39,631 bases of DNA from a virus: the IMG/VR virus record IMGVR_UViG_3300044609_000415, positions 1-39,631 of that record. One strand, written 5' to 3'. Shown in pieces: positions 21,360 through 29,315 of the stretch. The notes under the pieces were generated by a model, which searched no databases, had not been told where the DNA came from, and saw only the letters and a program-made list of their open reading frames with translations. Numbering within the stretch: the first letter of the stretch is position 1; every line of letters starts with the position of its first letter. Both the position numbers and the translations under genes were made by a program.

Positions 21360-23543
21360 GTGCAAGAGTTGCGCACACATCTAGACTTTGAGACGCGAAG
21401 TCTCGCCGATCTACCAAAAGTCGGTGAACACGCGTACTCAAAGCATTGGACTACTGCGCCATTGATGCTCACGTACGGTACAGCCCCTAAAGGCGTTATA
21501 CCAAACTTTGACTTGATTGATTTTTTCGACATAGACGGTTACGCACAAAGTATATACCCCCGCTCGATTGCACCCGAGTATGAAGACTTTAAAGTACCTT
21601 GTCCGCAGCCAATATATGACGCTGTTGTACGTGGCGATACGTTCGTAGCACACAACGCTCGTTTTGAGCAAGTAATATACTACTACATTTGTCACCTACG
21701 TTGGGGGTGGCCACTACCTAAGAAATGGTCATGTACCGCCGCACGTGCACGGTATAACGGGTTACGTGCCAGCCTAGACGGTGTTGGCAGCGATCTAGAA
21801 TTACACGTACAAAAAGATGCACGTGGCAAGGAGTTTATAAATAATTTTTGTAAGCCGCGTAAATATAAAGGTCGCAAAGCCGACGGTGTTATTAAAGACT
21901 TATGGTTTGAGCCGTGGGAAAACCCTGAGGGTTGGGCAATCGGTAAACAGTACTGCATAACTGACGGTATTGCAGAAGCGGAAGTTGACGCCATCCTGCC
22001 AGACCTGCCAGAGTTTGAACAAATAGCATGGGAATGGGATTTTGATATTAACACACGTGGCGTGCCGATAGATATACCATGTGTACAAAACGCTATCGAG
22101 TTTTCGGATCATTTCACAAACGAGGCAGTGACAGAGTTTGAACGCATTACGTCGTTAAGACCGACACAACGTGATAGGGTGCTAGAATACTTGCAACAAC
22201 GTGACGAAGTGGATAACTTAGGTGATTTACGTTCAAAAACTTTAAAGCGCTTAGTACTAGACGAGTTTCCCGAGGACTTACGGCGTGTTATAAAGATACG
22301 TCTTGACTGTTCTTTGGCCAGTATCAAAAAACTTGAAACGATGGTTCGTTGTACTGACGATGACGGACGTGCGCGCGGAATACATTTATATGGTGGCGCG
22401 CACACCATGCGGTGGTCCGCAAAACGTGTACAAACCCAAAATATGAAGCGCGGTAACTCCAAAGTACAGAAACGCGTGTTCAATTTTTTTGAAAGCCTTG
22501 TCTGGAGTGAACCTAAGCCACTCCTAGGCCCCAAGGGGAAACCTCTCCTTAGCCTATTAGATGAGGCTGGGGACCACAAAGTCCCGGCGTGGCAGCTTGA
22601 TGCCAATTTGCGGTTTTTCAGTCCCCTTGGAGACCTTTCGCAATCCATGCGGGGGTTTATCAAGGCTCCGGAAGGGTACCGGATCATATCGGCCGACTAT
22701 GCCCAAATTGAGGCCCGCGTGTTGCTTTGGTTGGCTAGGGATGGAGATAAATTGCAGGCTTTCCGGGACAAAATGGACCCGTATTGTCTGTTCGCCAGCG
22801 TTATGTATGGCGTACCTTACGCTGACTTTTTTGAGTACGTTGATGGAAAACGTCAAGTAAAAGAAAAGTACAAGTTTATGCGTCAAATCTGCAAATCTGC
22901 AGTATTGGGTTGCGGATTTGGTTTAGGTGGCAAAAAGTTTCAAGAGTATTGTGACAACTCAGATATAATAATCACACAAGAACAGTCAAAAGAAACTGTC
23001 GAGGCTTGGCGCGGCAATAACGAAAAAACTGTAAAACTGTGGTCGCGAGTTGAACAGGCTGCAATACATTCCGTGCTGAACGAAGGTGAACGTGTTTGTA
23101 TTGGCGGTACAGGTGTAGTTTACTATGTCGAGCGATATGACGAAGTACGTTACTGGTTACGCTGTCAGTTGCCTAGCGGTCGCTGCATAAGTTACTACAG
23201 ACCAAAAGTCGAAAGCCGCATAGTATGGAATAGGGCAAAAGACGTACTTTCTTTCCGCACTGAGTGGGTTGGTAAATCTTTTCGTGAAACCACATACGGC
23301 GGTAAGTTAGTTGAAAATATGGTACAAGCGATTGCGCGAGATGTTATGGTGCAAGGCGGGCTAGTTGCAGAACAGCACGGCTATAAAGCCATTATGCTAG
23401 TACATGATGAAATTGTTACTTTAGTGCCTAGGGGTTTTGGGTCAGCGAATGATCTATGTAGGCACTTATGTACACAAAAGGAATGGGTGACAGACTTACC
23501 CATAGAGGCAGAGGGTGCAGAGATGGAAAGGTACGGAAAATGA
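21360..23543 (+). CDS. DNA polymerase, family A with 3'-5' exonuclease
   Basis: 727 residues from GTG 21360 (GGGGG upstream). The exonuclease domain opens with HLDFETRS (Asp9/Glu11) and has VAHNARFEQ. The polymerase domain has motif A ISADYAQIEARVLLW (about 442), motif B with RQICKSAVLGCGFGLGGKKF (about 507-526) and motif C LVHDEI (about 680). There is no sign of a 5' nuclease domain. It is the replicative enzyme. The stretch 22490-22800, over motif A, uses codons unlike the rest. The last codon overlaps the next gene as ATGA. Confidence 0.95.
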   Translation: MQELRTHLDFETRSLADLPKVGEHAYSKHWTTAPLMLTYGTAPKGVIPNFDLIDFFDIDGYAQSIYPRSIAPEYEDFKVPCPQPIYDAVVRGDTFVAHNARFEQVIYYYICHLRWGWPLPKKWSCTAARARYNGLRASLDGVGSDLELHVQKDARGKEFINNFCKPRKYKGRKADGVIKDLWFEPWENPEGWAIGKQYCITDGIAEAEVDAILPDLPEFEQIAWEWDFDINTRGVPIDIPCVQNAIEFSDHFTNEAVTEFERITSLRPTQRDRVLEYLQQRDEVDNLGDLRSKTLKRLVLDEFPEDLRRVIKIRLDCSLASIKKLETMVRCTDDDGRARGIHLYGGAHTMRWSAKRVQTQNMKRGNSKVQKRVFNFFESLVWSEPKPLLGPKGKPLLSLLDEAGDHKVPAWQLDANLRFFSPLGDLSQSMRGFIKAPEGYRIISADYAQIEARVLLWLARDGDKLQAFRDKMDPYCLFASVMYGVPYADFFEYVDGKRQVKEKYKFMRQICKSAVLGCGFGLGGKKFQEYCDNSDIIITQEQSKETVEAWRGNNEKTVKLWSRVEQAAIHSVLNEGERVCIGGTGVVYYVERYDEVRYWLRCQLPSGRCISYYRPKVESRIVWNRAKDVLSFRTEWVGKSFRETTYGGKLVENMVQAIARDVMVQGGLVAEQHGYKAIMLVHDEIVTLVPRGFGSANDLCRHLCTQKEWVTDLPIEAEGAEMERYGK

Positions 23544-23917
23544 CGACAGAATATGTTTCTACACGAAAAGTAGACGTAAATAGTTCTGCTTTTAAACTTG
23601 CTTTTAGTGTGCTTATAGGTCGTAAACCTGTAGGTGCTGGAGATGGAAATACTTATATTGTTTCCCCACCTACGGAAACTACGTTTCGGGATGCAATTTT
23701 AACGTATCTTGAGACGCTAGATGTACAAAACTGGAAACTGTGGGAAGGTAACCATATGCCTCCTATTTTTGGGGTGGTAGTCAAAGTTAAGTTTAGAAAC
23801 GGCGGCGAGTTAGTGGGTATGTCGCATCACTTTCGTTGGGATCATCGTATTCCGCAAAGTCTTTTACATCCACACGATATTGTAGCATACCAAACCATAC
23901 AGGATACAGAAAAATGA
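23540..23917 (+). CDS. Hypothetical protein (MTTEY family start, 1)
   Basis: 125 residues from ATG 23540, overlapping the polymerase stop. It starts MTTEYVSTRKVDVNSS and contains FRDAILTYLETLDVQNWKLWEG and a beta hairpin (FGVVVKVKFRNGGELVG). The first 18 bases around its start are identical to those of the next gene. No family was recognised. Confidence 0.7.
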   Translation: MTTEYVSTRKVDVNSSAFKLAFSVLIGRKPVGAGDGNTYIVSPPTETTFRDAILTYLETLDVQNWKLWEGNHMPPIFGVVVKVKFRNGGELVGMSHHFRWDHRIPQSLLHPHDIVAYQTIQDTEK

Positions 23918-24381
23918 CGACAGAATATAAACAGGGCACTTTGTACGTTGTCGAACTCGATGAAATAGACTGGTACTATGAAACAGCCGATAAACCGATA
24001 GAAGACGCAAGAGAACACATACGTAAAAAGTACCGTAATGCTGCACGCACAAACAAATGCTTACACATTGTTATATTTGTAACGCCAGATGCTTTGTTTC
24101 CGTTATCGGAAAACAAAGACCGTCACCGTGTATATTTGCACAGTTTTGTAGATGCTGAGCGTACATATACGTTCAAGCACAGTCTGGATTGCCAGATTGA
24201 GCCACATGTATTTGATGCCACCGACGCTAAAGGTCAGCAGCAGCTCATTGATGAATGTATTAAGCATGCTTTAGATACTTTACGTGAAGCACGTATAACT
24301 AAATGCGATATTAAAGTATTCAGCGGTAAAACATTGATCAGGCATAACCGCATCAATACCAACTTAACAGGGGGTGAGTGA
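23914..24381 (+). CDS. Hypothetical protein (MTTEY family start, 2)
   Basis: 155 residues from ATG 23914 (ATGA overlap). It starts MTTEYKQGTLYVVELDEIDW, followed by a helix with Lys/Arg (DAREHIRKKYRNAARTN), strands (CLHIVIFVTPDALF) and a C-terminal helical part. After MTTEY it is not similar to its neighbour. No family was recognised. Confidence 0.7.
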   Translation: MTTEYKQGTLYVVELDEIDWYYETADKPIEDAREHIRKKYRNAARTNKCLHIVIFVTPDALFPLSENKDRHRVYLHSFVDAERTYTFKHSLDCQIEPHVFDATDAKGQQQLIDECIKHALDTLREARITKCDIKVFSGKTLIRHNRINTNLTGGE

Positions 24382-24382
24382 C

Positions 24383-24712
24383 ATGACTAAAGGCAATGAA
24401 TTGAGAAACGAAAAAATAATTAACCGTCGCAAGTACAGTAAAATGAGTTACACTAAGATTGCGAACGAACTAAACATAACACGCGGTACTGTTGCTGGTG
24501 TTATAAATAGATGGGAGCATGAACAGGAGTATCCCGACATGGCGAAGAAAGAACGTACTGCTAAAAGGGAAGCCTTAATAAAGCGTGCTCAAGAGTTACG
24601 TGATAAAGGGTTTACTTTAAAGGAAATATCAAAATCACTAAACATAGGTTCTGAGGAGTACGGACACATTCAAGTACATAGAATGCTAAAGAAAGCAAAA
24701 GTGGCGACATGA
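24383..24712 (+). CDS. Helix-turn-helix DNA-binding protein
   Basis: 109 residues from ATG 24383 (GGGGGTGAG upstream; GTG 24374 is the alternative). It has two HTH-like units: YTKIANELNITRGTVAGVIN (about 24-43) and FTLKEISKSLNIGSEEYGHI (about 77-96), joined by a basic helix (MAKKERTAKREALIKRAQEL). The first resembles GcrA-type or resolvase-type HTH motifs. A regulator of the late switch, or a binder of the iteron array, would suit, but this is inferred. Confidence 0.75.
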   Translation: MTKGNELRNEKIINRRKYSKMSYTKIANELNITRGTVAGVINRWEHEQEYPDMAKKERTAKREALIKRAQELRDKGFTLKEISKSLNIGSEEYGHIQVHRMLKKAKVAT

Positions 24713-25059
24713 GAAAAGTGCTGGAAAATAAAATAGAAAACCGCTTCAAAACGTTGTTTGAAGCGCATGGTTTTAAGGTACTCAAGTTTACCTGTCCCGG
24801 CACAATAGGCGTACCAGATAGGTTTGTAATGCGACCTATCTGGTCGCCCGGTCCTCCTATGGTTTGCGAGATCAAAAAACCCGATGAAAAGCCGCGAGCC
24901 GTACAGGTAGCTATGATGCTGCAAATGAGCGCACGTGGTGTCAAAGTATTAAAATGGTGCAATAGTTACGAAGACGTTGAAGATCGGTTAAAAGAAGAAC
25001 TAGCTATCTGCGAGGCAGAAAGAATATACCCACCTGCGGAGATTGAAAAGCATGATTGA
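24709..25059 (+). CDS. VRR-NUC nuclease
   Basis: 116 residues, the usual size of stand-alone phage VRR-NUC proteins. Motifs: an N-terminal Glu helix (LENKIENRFKTLFEAHGF), GVPDRFV and VCEIKKP giving the PD-(D/E)XK signature, and a downstream Gln (AVQVAMM). It likely cuts branched or flap DNA, and is commonly adjacent to the SNF2 helicase as here. It overlaps the preceding stop by 4 bases and the next gene's start by 8. Confidence 0.88.
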   Translation: MRKVLENKIENRFKTLFEAHGFKVLKFTCPGTIGVPDRFVMRPIWSPGPPMVCEIKKPDEKPRAVQVAMMLQMSARGVKVLKWCNSYEDVEDRLKEELAICEAERIYPPAEIEKHD

Positions 25060-26737
25060 CCCGTTTTCTGATCCGACACCTAAGCAAACCAATGCTGACC
25101 GTTACCGTTTTAAGGACGGTGCGCATATGCGCGATTACCAGATACGCGCCGCGCATAAGATATTTACAGGTACGCCAGTGAGAAATAGGCAAACGGGTCA
25201 ATATACGGGTCAAGAGCGCGACGGCACGGCTATCCATGTTGATGTGGGGTTGGGTAAAACAATCATTGGGCTTACAGCCATAGCCGATATGTTTGAGTGG
25301 GGTATCATATCTAAACCCGTACTTGTCATAGCGCCTATAAAAGTATGTGAGACCGTTTGGCGGCAAGAGGCCAGAGATTGGTCGCACACATGTCATCTCA
25401 CGTTCCAACTTCTCAGGGGTAACGAAAAAGAACGTGCTTTTGCCCAAGCTAGGCAGTCCCACATCCACCTAATTAACCCGGAACTGTTGCAGTGGTTGCA
25501 AACACACATTAGGGCCGATTGGGGTGCACACTATGACGCCTTGATAATTGATGAAAGCAGCATGTTTAAAGACAAGAACTCTAAGCGCTTTAAAGTACTT
25601 ACTAACTACGGTACTCGCATGACGCTAAAAGGGCCAGATGGTAAGTCACTCATAGACCCAAATACAGGTGAAAAGATAATCGTACCGCCACACAGGTTTA
25701 AACGTTCTGCCATCATGACAGGTACACCATCGCCTAACGGCTTAAGGTCGTTGTGGTCGCCTTTTTACATAATAGATCACGGTGCGCGACTACATAAAAA
25801 GTTTGACACGTACTTAGGGCGTTTCTTTCATAAGGCTGGTAAACTAGCACCTCACATTGACAAATACGAGTTAAATGACGGGGAAGGGGAAGCTAGGCCA
25901 TTGTGGGAGATAAGAGACGGTGGTCCTCAACGCATACACGAGCTTATTGCCGATGTAACTGTTGAACTGAATGCGGCGGATTACGGCATACTGCCTAAGG
26001 TACTACCGCCTTTTTTACACTATGTTGATTTACCTAACGAGGTTATGCAACACTACAAAGTGTTAGAAAAAGAAGCGCTGTTCGAGATGCTCGAAAACCC
26101 TATACTGGCAAGCAACGGCGGCGCTAAATCAATGATGTGCTGGCAGATATGCAACGGTGCCATACACGTAACCGATGAATATGGTAAGCGGTCGTGGAAA
26201 GAGCTGCACTCGGCTAAACTGGACAAACTAATTGAGATAGTCGAAACGTTAAACCAAAATTGCTTAATACCATACTACTTCACGCACGACAGAGACCGCA
26301 TAACCGCACGTTTTAGGAAAGAAGGCATACCGTACACAATTATGCCCAGTAAAAACGCACAAGATGTGATCGACAGGTGGAATGCAGGGAGGATAGAAAA
26401 CCTACTGATACACCCTCAATCAGCCGCGCACGGTCTTAATTTGCAGTTTGGCGGTTATACGCTGATTTGGTTTAGTACAATCTGGTCGCTCGAACGATGG
26501 ATACAAACTAACGGACGTTTAGGGCGAAGCGGCCAAAAAGGTATAGTCAGTATCCATATCATTATGGCTAACAAAACAACAGATGCCGCGCGCATGCTGA
26601 GTTTAACTATTAACGGCGATGAACAGACAAGATTGCGTCAATCTGTATTGCAGTACCAGCGCGGTATGGGTATAGACATAGAAAGCATACCGTTACCAGC
26701 GAGCCGTAATAGCCCTTTTGAAGGTGTAGAACTATGA
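25052..26737 (+). CDS. SNF2-type superfamily 2 helicase
   Basis: 561 residues from ATG 25052; a TTG at 25043 is the weaker alternative. Motifs: Q-motif region MRDYQIRAA, motif I DVGLGKT, motif II IIDESS, motif III TGTPSPNG, motif V-VI region AAHGLNLQ and QTNGRLGRSGQ. It is an ATP-driven DNA translocase used in phage replication or recombination with the neighbouring VRR-NUC. All core motifs look intact. Confidence 0.93.
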   Translation: MIDPFSDPTPKQTNADRYRFKDGAHMRDYQIRAAHKIFTGTPVRNRQTGQYTGQERDGTAIHVDVGLGKTIIGLTAIADMFEWGIISKPVLVIAPIKVCETVWRQEARDWSHTCHLTFQLLRGNEKERAFAQARQSHIHLINPELLQWLQTHIRADWGAHYDALIIDESSMFKDKNSKRFKVLTNYGTRMTLKGPDGKSLIDPNTGEKIIVPPHRFKRSAIMTGTPSPNGLRSLWSPFYIIDHGARLHKKFDTYLGRFFHKAGKLAPHIDKYELNDGEGEARPLWEIRDGGPQRIHELIADVTVELNAADYGILPKVLPPFLHYVDLPNEVMQHYKVLEKEALFEMLENPILASNGGAKSMMCWQICNGAIHVTDEYGKRSWKELHSAKLDKLIEIVETLNQNCLIPYYFTHDRDRITARFRKEGIPYTIMPSKNAQDVIDRWNAGRIENLLIHPQSAAHGLNLQFGGYTLIWFSTIWSLERWIQTNGRLGRSGQKGIVSIHIIMANKTTDAARMLSLTINGDEQTRLRQSVLQYQRGMGIDIESIPLPASRNSPFEGVEL

Positions 26738-27024
26738 TGAACTTTGTCGAGTTTGCGCAGAAATACAAAGAAGATACTTTGTGGGATGACGCATCGTGGC
26801 GAGCATACAACATACCAGCTATGGTAGGTGAAGATGACGCCAGAAAAGGTGCGAGACACATGGGGTTTGGGATATACGAAGCGTTTGCGGACATCGGAAG
26901 CTATTTTGATATGCCCGCCGAACAAGTTAAACTAGTATTAGGTTTATGGTATGTATGGAGAAGAACAGCAATGGGTAGAATGGGCAAACGTATCTTAAAA
27001 AAGCACGCTAGGGTTACTGAATAA
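26734..27024 (+). CDS. Hypothetical protein, last rightward gene
   Basis: 96 residues, overlapping the helicase stop by 4 bases. It is helical and acidic in the front and very basic at the end (MGRMGKRILKKHARV), with several Trp and Tyr. No family was recognised. It ends within the arm of the convergent terminator. Confidence 0.7.
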   Translation: MMNFVEFAQKYKEDTLWDDASWRAYNIPAMVGEDDARKGARHMGFGIYEAFADIGSYFDMPAEQVKLVLGLWYVWRRTAMGRMGKRILKKHARVTE

Positions 27025-27032
27025 CCCTAGCG
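26997..27032 (-). terminator. Convergent terminator between the two blocks
   Basis: An 11-bp perfect stem (27006-27016 with 27022-27032), loop CTGAA. On the minus strand the arm is followed by GTGC and TTTTTT (complement of 26997-27002), so it best ends the leftward late transcript. For the rightward transcript the tail is not U-rich, and the left arm lies inside the last gene. Confidence 0.85.
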
Positions 27033-27045
27033 CACGTAGCCTGCT

Positions 27046-27207
27046 TTATTTAGTGTTGTTTGGCACATACAGACTGACAAACTTGGCAATTTTGCGAACA
27101 GTGCCAAGAAAGCCTGTTTCACTGTCGGGGATAACTTTGGCTAGAAAAGTTGCAACCGCGTACAGAGCAGTAAGTGCAGCAGCAATTTGAGGTGTCAAGT
27201 ATTCCAT
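27046..27207 (-). CDS. Small membrane protein at the end of the lysis region (53 aa)
   Basis: Starts at ATG 27207 with AAGGA upstream and stops at 27046. The front half is hydrophobic (TPQIAAALTALYAVATFLAK), one membrane pass, followed by a basic end (TVRKIAKFVSLYVPNNTK). It lies after the spanins. It might be a second holin, an antiholin, or unrelated; the sequence does not decide. Confidence 0.6.
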   Translation of the reverse strand: MEYLTPQIAAALTALYAVATFLAKVIPDSETGFLGTVRKIAKFVSLYVPNNTK

Positions 27208-27266
27208 TTTTGCGTTCCTTTTGTGGGCGTTAAATAATACTCACGTCGCCCGTTAGCGTGAGTAAA

Positions 27267-27539
27267 TTAGTGTTTGCCCGCGCAGTGAGCTTTACCTGCT
27301 ACGGCGCGTGCGTACAATTGATCCCATGAACGCGACAACTTACTGGCATAATCCGTGAGTAACTCTGCAACAAGATTGTTTTCTAGCGTGAATTGATCGA
27401 GGTCTGCAGGCCGCTTTGGTTTAGGGTCAAGTGGTTGCGTTATGATAGGGTCGCACGCCAATGGCGCGACAGCGGGCAGCGTTTGAGTGGTCTGGCATCC
27501 CGCGAGTACCAGACCCGCGCATAAAATCATGATCCTCAT
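27267..27539 (-). CDS. Outer-membrane spanin lipoprotein (Rz1-like)
   Basis: 90 residues from ATG 27539, overlapping the stop of the inner spanin by 4 bases; a frame open to 27608 lies wholly in that gene. The lipobox LAGC (12-15) follows a short hydrophobic signal (MRIMILCAGLVLAGC). The mature part has Pro-rich PLDPKPKRPADL and a helical end. It would be lipid-anchored in the outer membrane and join the inner spanin to fuse both membranes at lysis. This is the main sign of a Gram-negative host. Confidence 0.85.
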   Translation of the reverse strand: MRIMILCAGLVLAGCQTTQTLPAVAPLACDPIITQPLDPKPKRPADLDQFTLENNLVAELLTDYASKLSRSWDQLYARAVAGKAHCAGKH

Positions 27540-27889
27540 TCCGCACTCCCTAGAATAGCATCCCATGCGGCTTTGCGTTCGGGCTGGTTTTTTGCAAGTG
27601 CCGGGCATTTGCCCGTAAGGCTTACCTTTGCTAAAGTTGCTTTGCTAACTTGCTCTAGCTCGGTTTTGTGCTGTTCAATAAGTCCTGCAACACTATCGGT
27701 ACACTGCGCAATTTCTGTAGCGCGGCGACCTTCTGACGCAACTACCCGCGTTGCAAGCGTAGCCACTACTTGCTTTTGAAAGGCTACGTCACTTTTTAAC
27801 TTAGCAATCTCTATTGATTTAAGTTGGATAAGTGCACCTGCCCCGAGTATGGCAAGTACAACCGCAATCCGTACACCCATGCTGATCAT
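27536..27889 (-). CDS. Inner-membrane spanin (Rz-like)
   Basis: 117 residues. An N-terminal membrane anchor (VRIAVVLAILGAGALIQL, about 6-23) is followed by a periplasmic coiled coil (IEIAKLKSDVAFQKQVVATL, ...LIEQHKTELEQVSK) with two cysteines that could form disulfides. Size, topology and the overlapped lipoprotein gene match two-component spanins. The start overlaps the lysin stop by 4 bases; MISMGV has a second ATG three codons on. Confidence 0.85.
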   Translation of the reverse strand: MISMGVRIAVVLAILGAGALIQLKSIEIAKLKSDVAFQKQVVATLATRVVASEGRRATEIAQCTDSVAGLIEQHKTELEQVSKATLAKVSLTGKCPALAKNQPERKAAWDAILGSAE

Positions 27890-28260
27890 GCCACCACCTT
27901 TAACAAATCCACGTTGCTGTTAATTAGCGCAATGCGCTTGGCCGGAGCCATGATAATGCACCCACTAGACGCCGTACGGTTACCTTTTGCGTTGTCTCCA
28001 TGGAGTTGAAAAGCGGACCTACCGAACGTATTGGTTTCTGGCAATGGTGTTAAGTTTGATATATTCTTACCAGTGCGCTTCGATGACGTCAAAGGTCCAA
28101 TACGATACCATCCTTGTGGGATAGGCCCGGTAGACACAACGTGCTGCATAGCAGGGTTATTCAACCCGTCACCCCTACCACTGTAACCGCCTGCAAACCA
28201 TCCACCAGCGGGGTCCAGCATGACGCCGCGACTTTGATCCCAAACCCAAAACTTATCCAT
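27886..28260 (-). CDS. Lysin of the DUF2778/Tlde1 (L,D-transpeptidase-like) type
   Basis: 124 residues between holin and spanins, the slot of the endolysin. The sequence has GPIPQGWYRIG (45-55) and FQLHGDN (84-90) followed by TASSGCIIM (96-104), the His...Ser-x-Gly-Cys pattern of YkuD-like L,D-transpeptidases, here His87 and Cys101. The same layout occurs in DUF2778/Tlde1 peptidoglycan-targeting toxins of type VI secretion. It lacks a signal peptide, so it would need the holin to reach the wall. It likely cuts or exchanges peptide stems. No other lysozyme or amidase was seen. Confidence 0.8.
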   Translation of the reverse strand: MDKFWVWDQSRGVMLDPAGGWFAGGYSGRGDGLNNPAMQHVVSTGPIPQGWYRIGPLTSSKRTGKNISNLTPLPETNTFGRSAFQLHGDNAKGNRTASSGCIIMAPAKRIALINSNVDLLKVVA

Positions 28261-28576
28261 TGTTCGGCTCCTTTAAAGTGTTTTTGTTTTTCGACCATGC
28301 AGCAAATACTGTATCAATAGTGTATGGCCCTAAGTACGAAATAATAAGTGCGAGAGAAACAGTCACTTCCCACGATACCTGTAGGTACGTGCCTAGTCCT
28401 AATGCAATCCACCCCATACCAAGAGCAATAGGTACATCCCAAAACAGTATCCATGAAAAAGGCTTTCGCTTACCAGATTGCACCTGACTTGCATGATACA
28501 TTAAACGGCCCAGCATACCTATACCTCCTACAACTACCCAAGGAACTACTGTTGCCCAAGAAAACTTTTCTTCCAT
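28253..28576 (-). CDS. Holin
   Basis: 107 residues from ATG 28576; the ATG at 28618 lies inside the preceding gene. Three likely membrane segments: TVVPWVVVGGIGMLGRLMYH, ILFWDVPIALGMGWIALGLG and VTVSLALIISYLGPYTI, with a charged C-terminus (KNKNTLKEPNNG). The size, topology and place before the lysin fit a class I-like holin that makes the membrane hole at the set lysis time. It overlaps the lysin start by 8 bases. Confidence 0.8.
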   Translation of the reverse strand: MEEKFSWATVVPWVVVGGIGMLGRLMYHASQVQSGKRKPFSWILFWDVPIALGMGWIALGLGTYLQVSWEVTVSLALIISYLGPYTIDTVFAAWSKNKNTLKEPNNG

Positions 28577-28592
28577 TTTAAACCCCGTACAT

Positions 28593-29315
28593 CTATGATG
28601 TTCTTGTGAATGTGCCATTGGTGGTGAATGTGTGGATCGTATTGCCGCCGCTGGTTGTGATCGTGCCGCCTGTTGCGGTCATTGAACCTGTTGGGTAGGA
28701 GATGATCACAATGCCAGATGCACCTGCGCCACCCGCGACACCGCCGTTCCCAGTGTTTGGCACGTTACCTGCGCCACCCGCCGCGTAAGTAACAGATACG
28801 CCTGAAATTGAGTTAGCAACACCGGGGCCGTTACTGTTAGTCCCTCCCGGTCCGCCAGCACCGCCGCCGCCGCCAAAAAAGTTTAAATCGCCGCCTGAAG
28901 GTCCCCCACCGTTGTTTCCTTCACCGCTAATCCCGGCACCACCGCCTCCTACGCCTCCTTCACTGTTACCGCCCTTTCCTCCACCAGAACCGCCGCTAGC
29001 TCCCCCGCTACCATATGCTCCCCCGCCACCGCCACCAGTACAGGACGCTATTGGACCAAACGACGAATTACCTCCATTTTGACCGCCGGTATTAGCAGCA
29101 CCACCACTCCCGCCTAGACCAACCGTAATGGAAGCAGAAAACAGAGCAGTTACAGAAGTGGTTCCAGTACGGTATCCACCTGCACCGCCGCGCCCCGGCA
29201 GGAAGCTCGGGTTGGCATTGGGGCCTCCCCCACCACCACCCCCCGCGACTACAAGATACGTGAGATCAACGTTTCTCGAACCGCCTGCTAATATTATTCC
29301 CATAATACCAGACAT
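28593..29315 (-). CDS. Glycine-rich tail-tip adhesin
   Basis: 240 residues from ATG 29315, which shares its A with the preceding TAA; an in-frame start at 29345 would lie in that gene. About 100 residues in the middle are runs of Gly broken by short Ser/Asn/Thr (GGGGGGAYGSGGASGGSGGG), fit for polyglycine-II helices like those in receptor-binding adhesins such as phage S16 gp38. It ends GGNTIHTFTTNGTFTRTS, a common end of phage glycine-rich tail proteins. Likely host receptor binding, and a site of host-range variation. Confidence 0.75.
   Translation of the reverse strand: MSGIMGIILAGGSRNVDLTYLVVAGGGGGGGPNANPSFLPGRGGAGGYRTGTTSVTALFSASITVGLGGSGGAANTGGQNGGNSSFGPIASCTGGGGGGAYGSGGASGGSGGGKGGNSEGGVGGGGAGISGEGNNGGGPSGGDLNFFGGGGGAGGPGGTNSNGPGVANSISGVSVTYAAGGAGNVPNTGNGGVAGGAGASGIVIISYPTGSMTATGGTITTSGGNTIHTFTTNGTFTRTS

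Noticed and set aside
22109-22687. 192-codon minus-strand frame inside the polymerase gene
   Set aside because: Shadow of the polymerase; composition follows the complementary strand and there is no start context.
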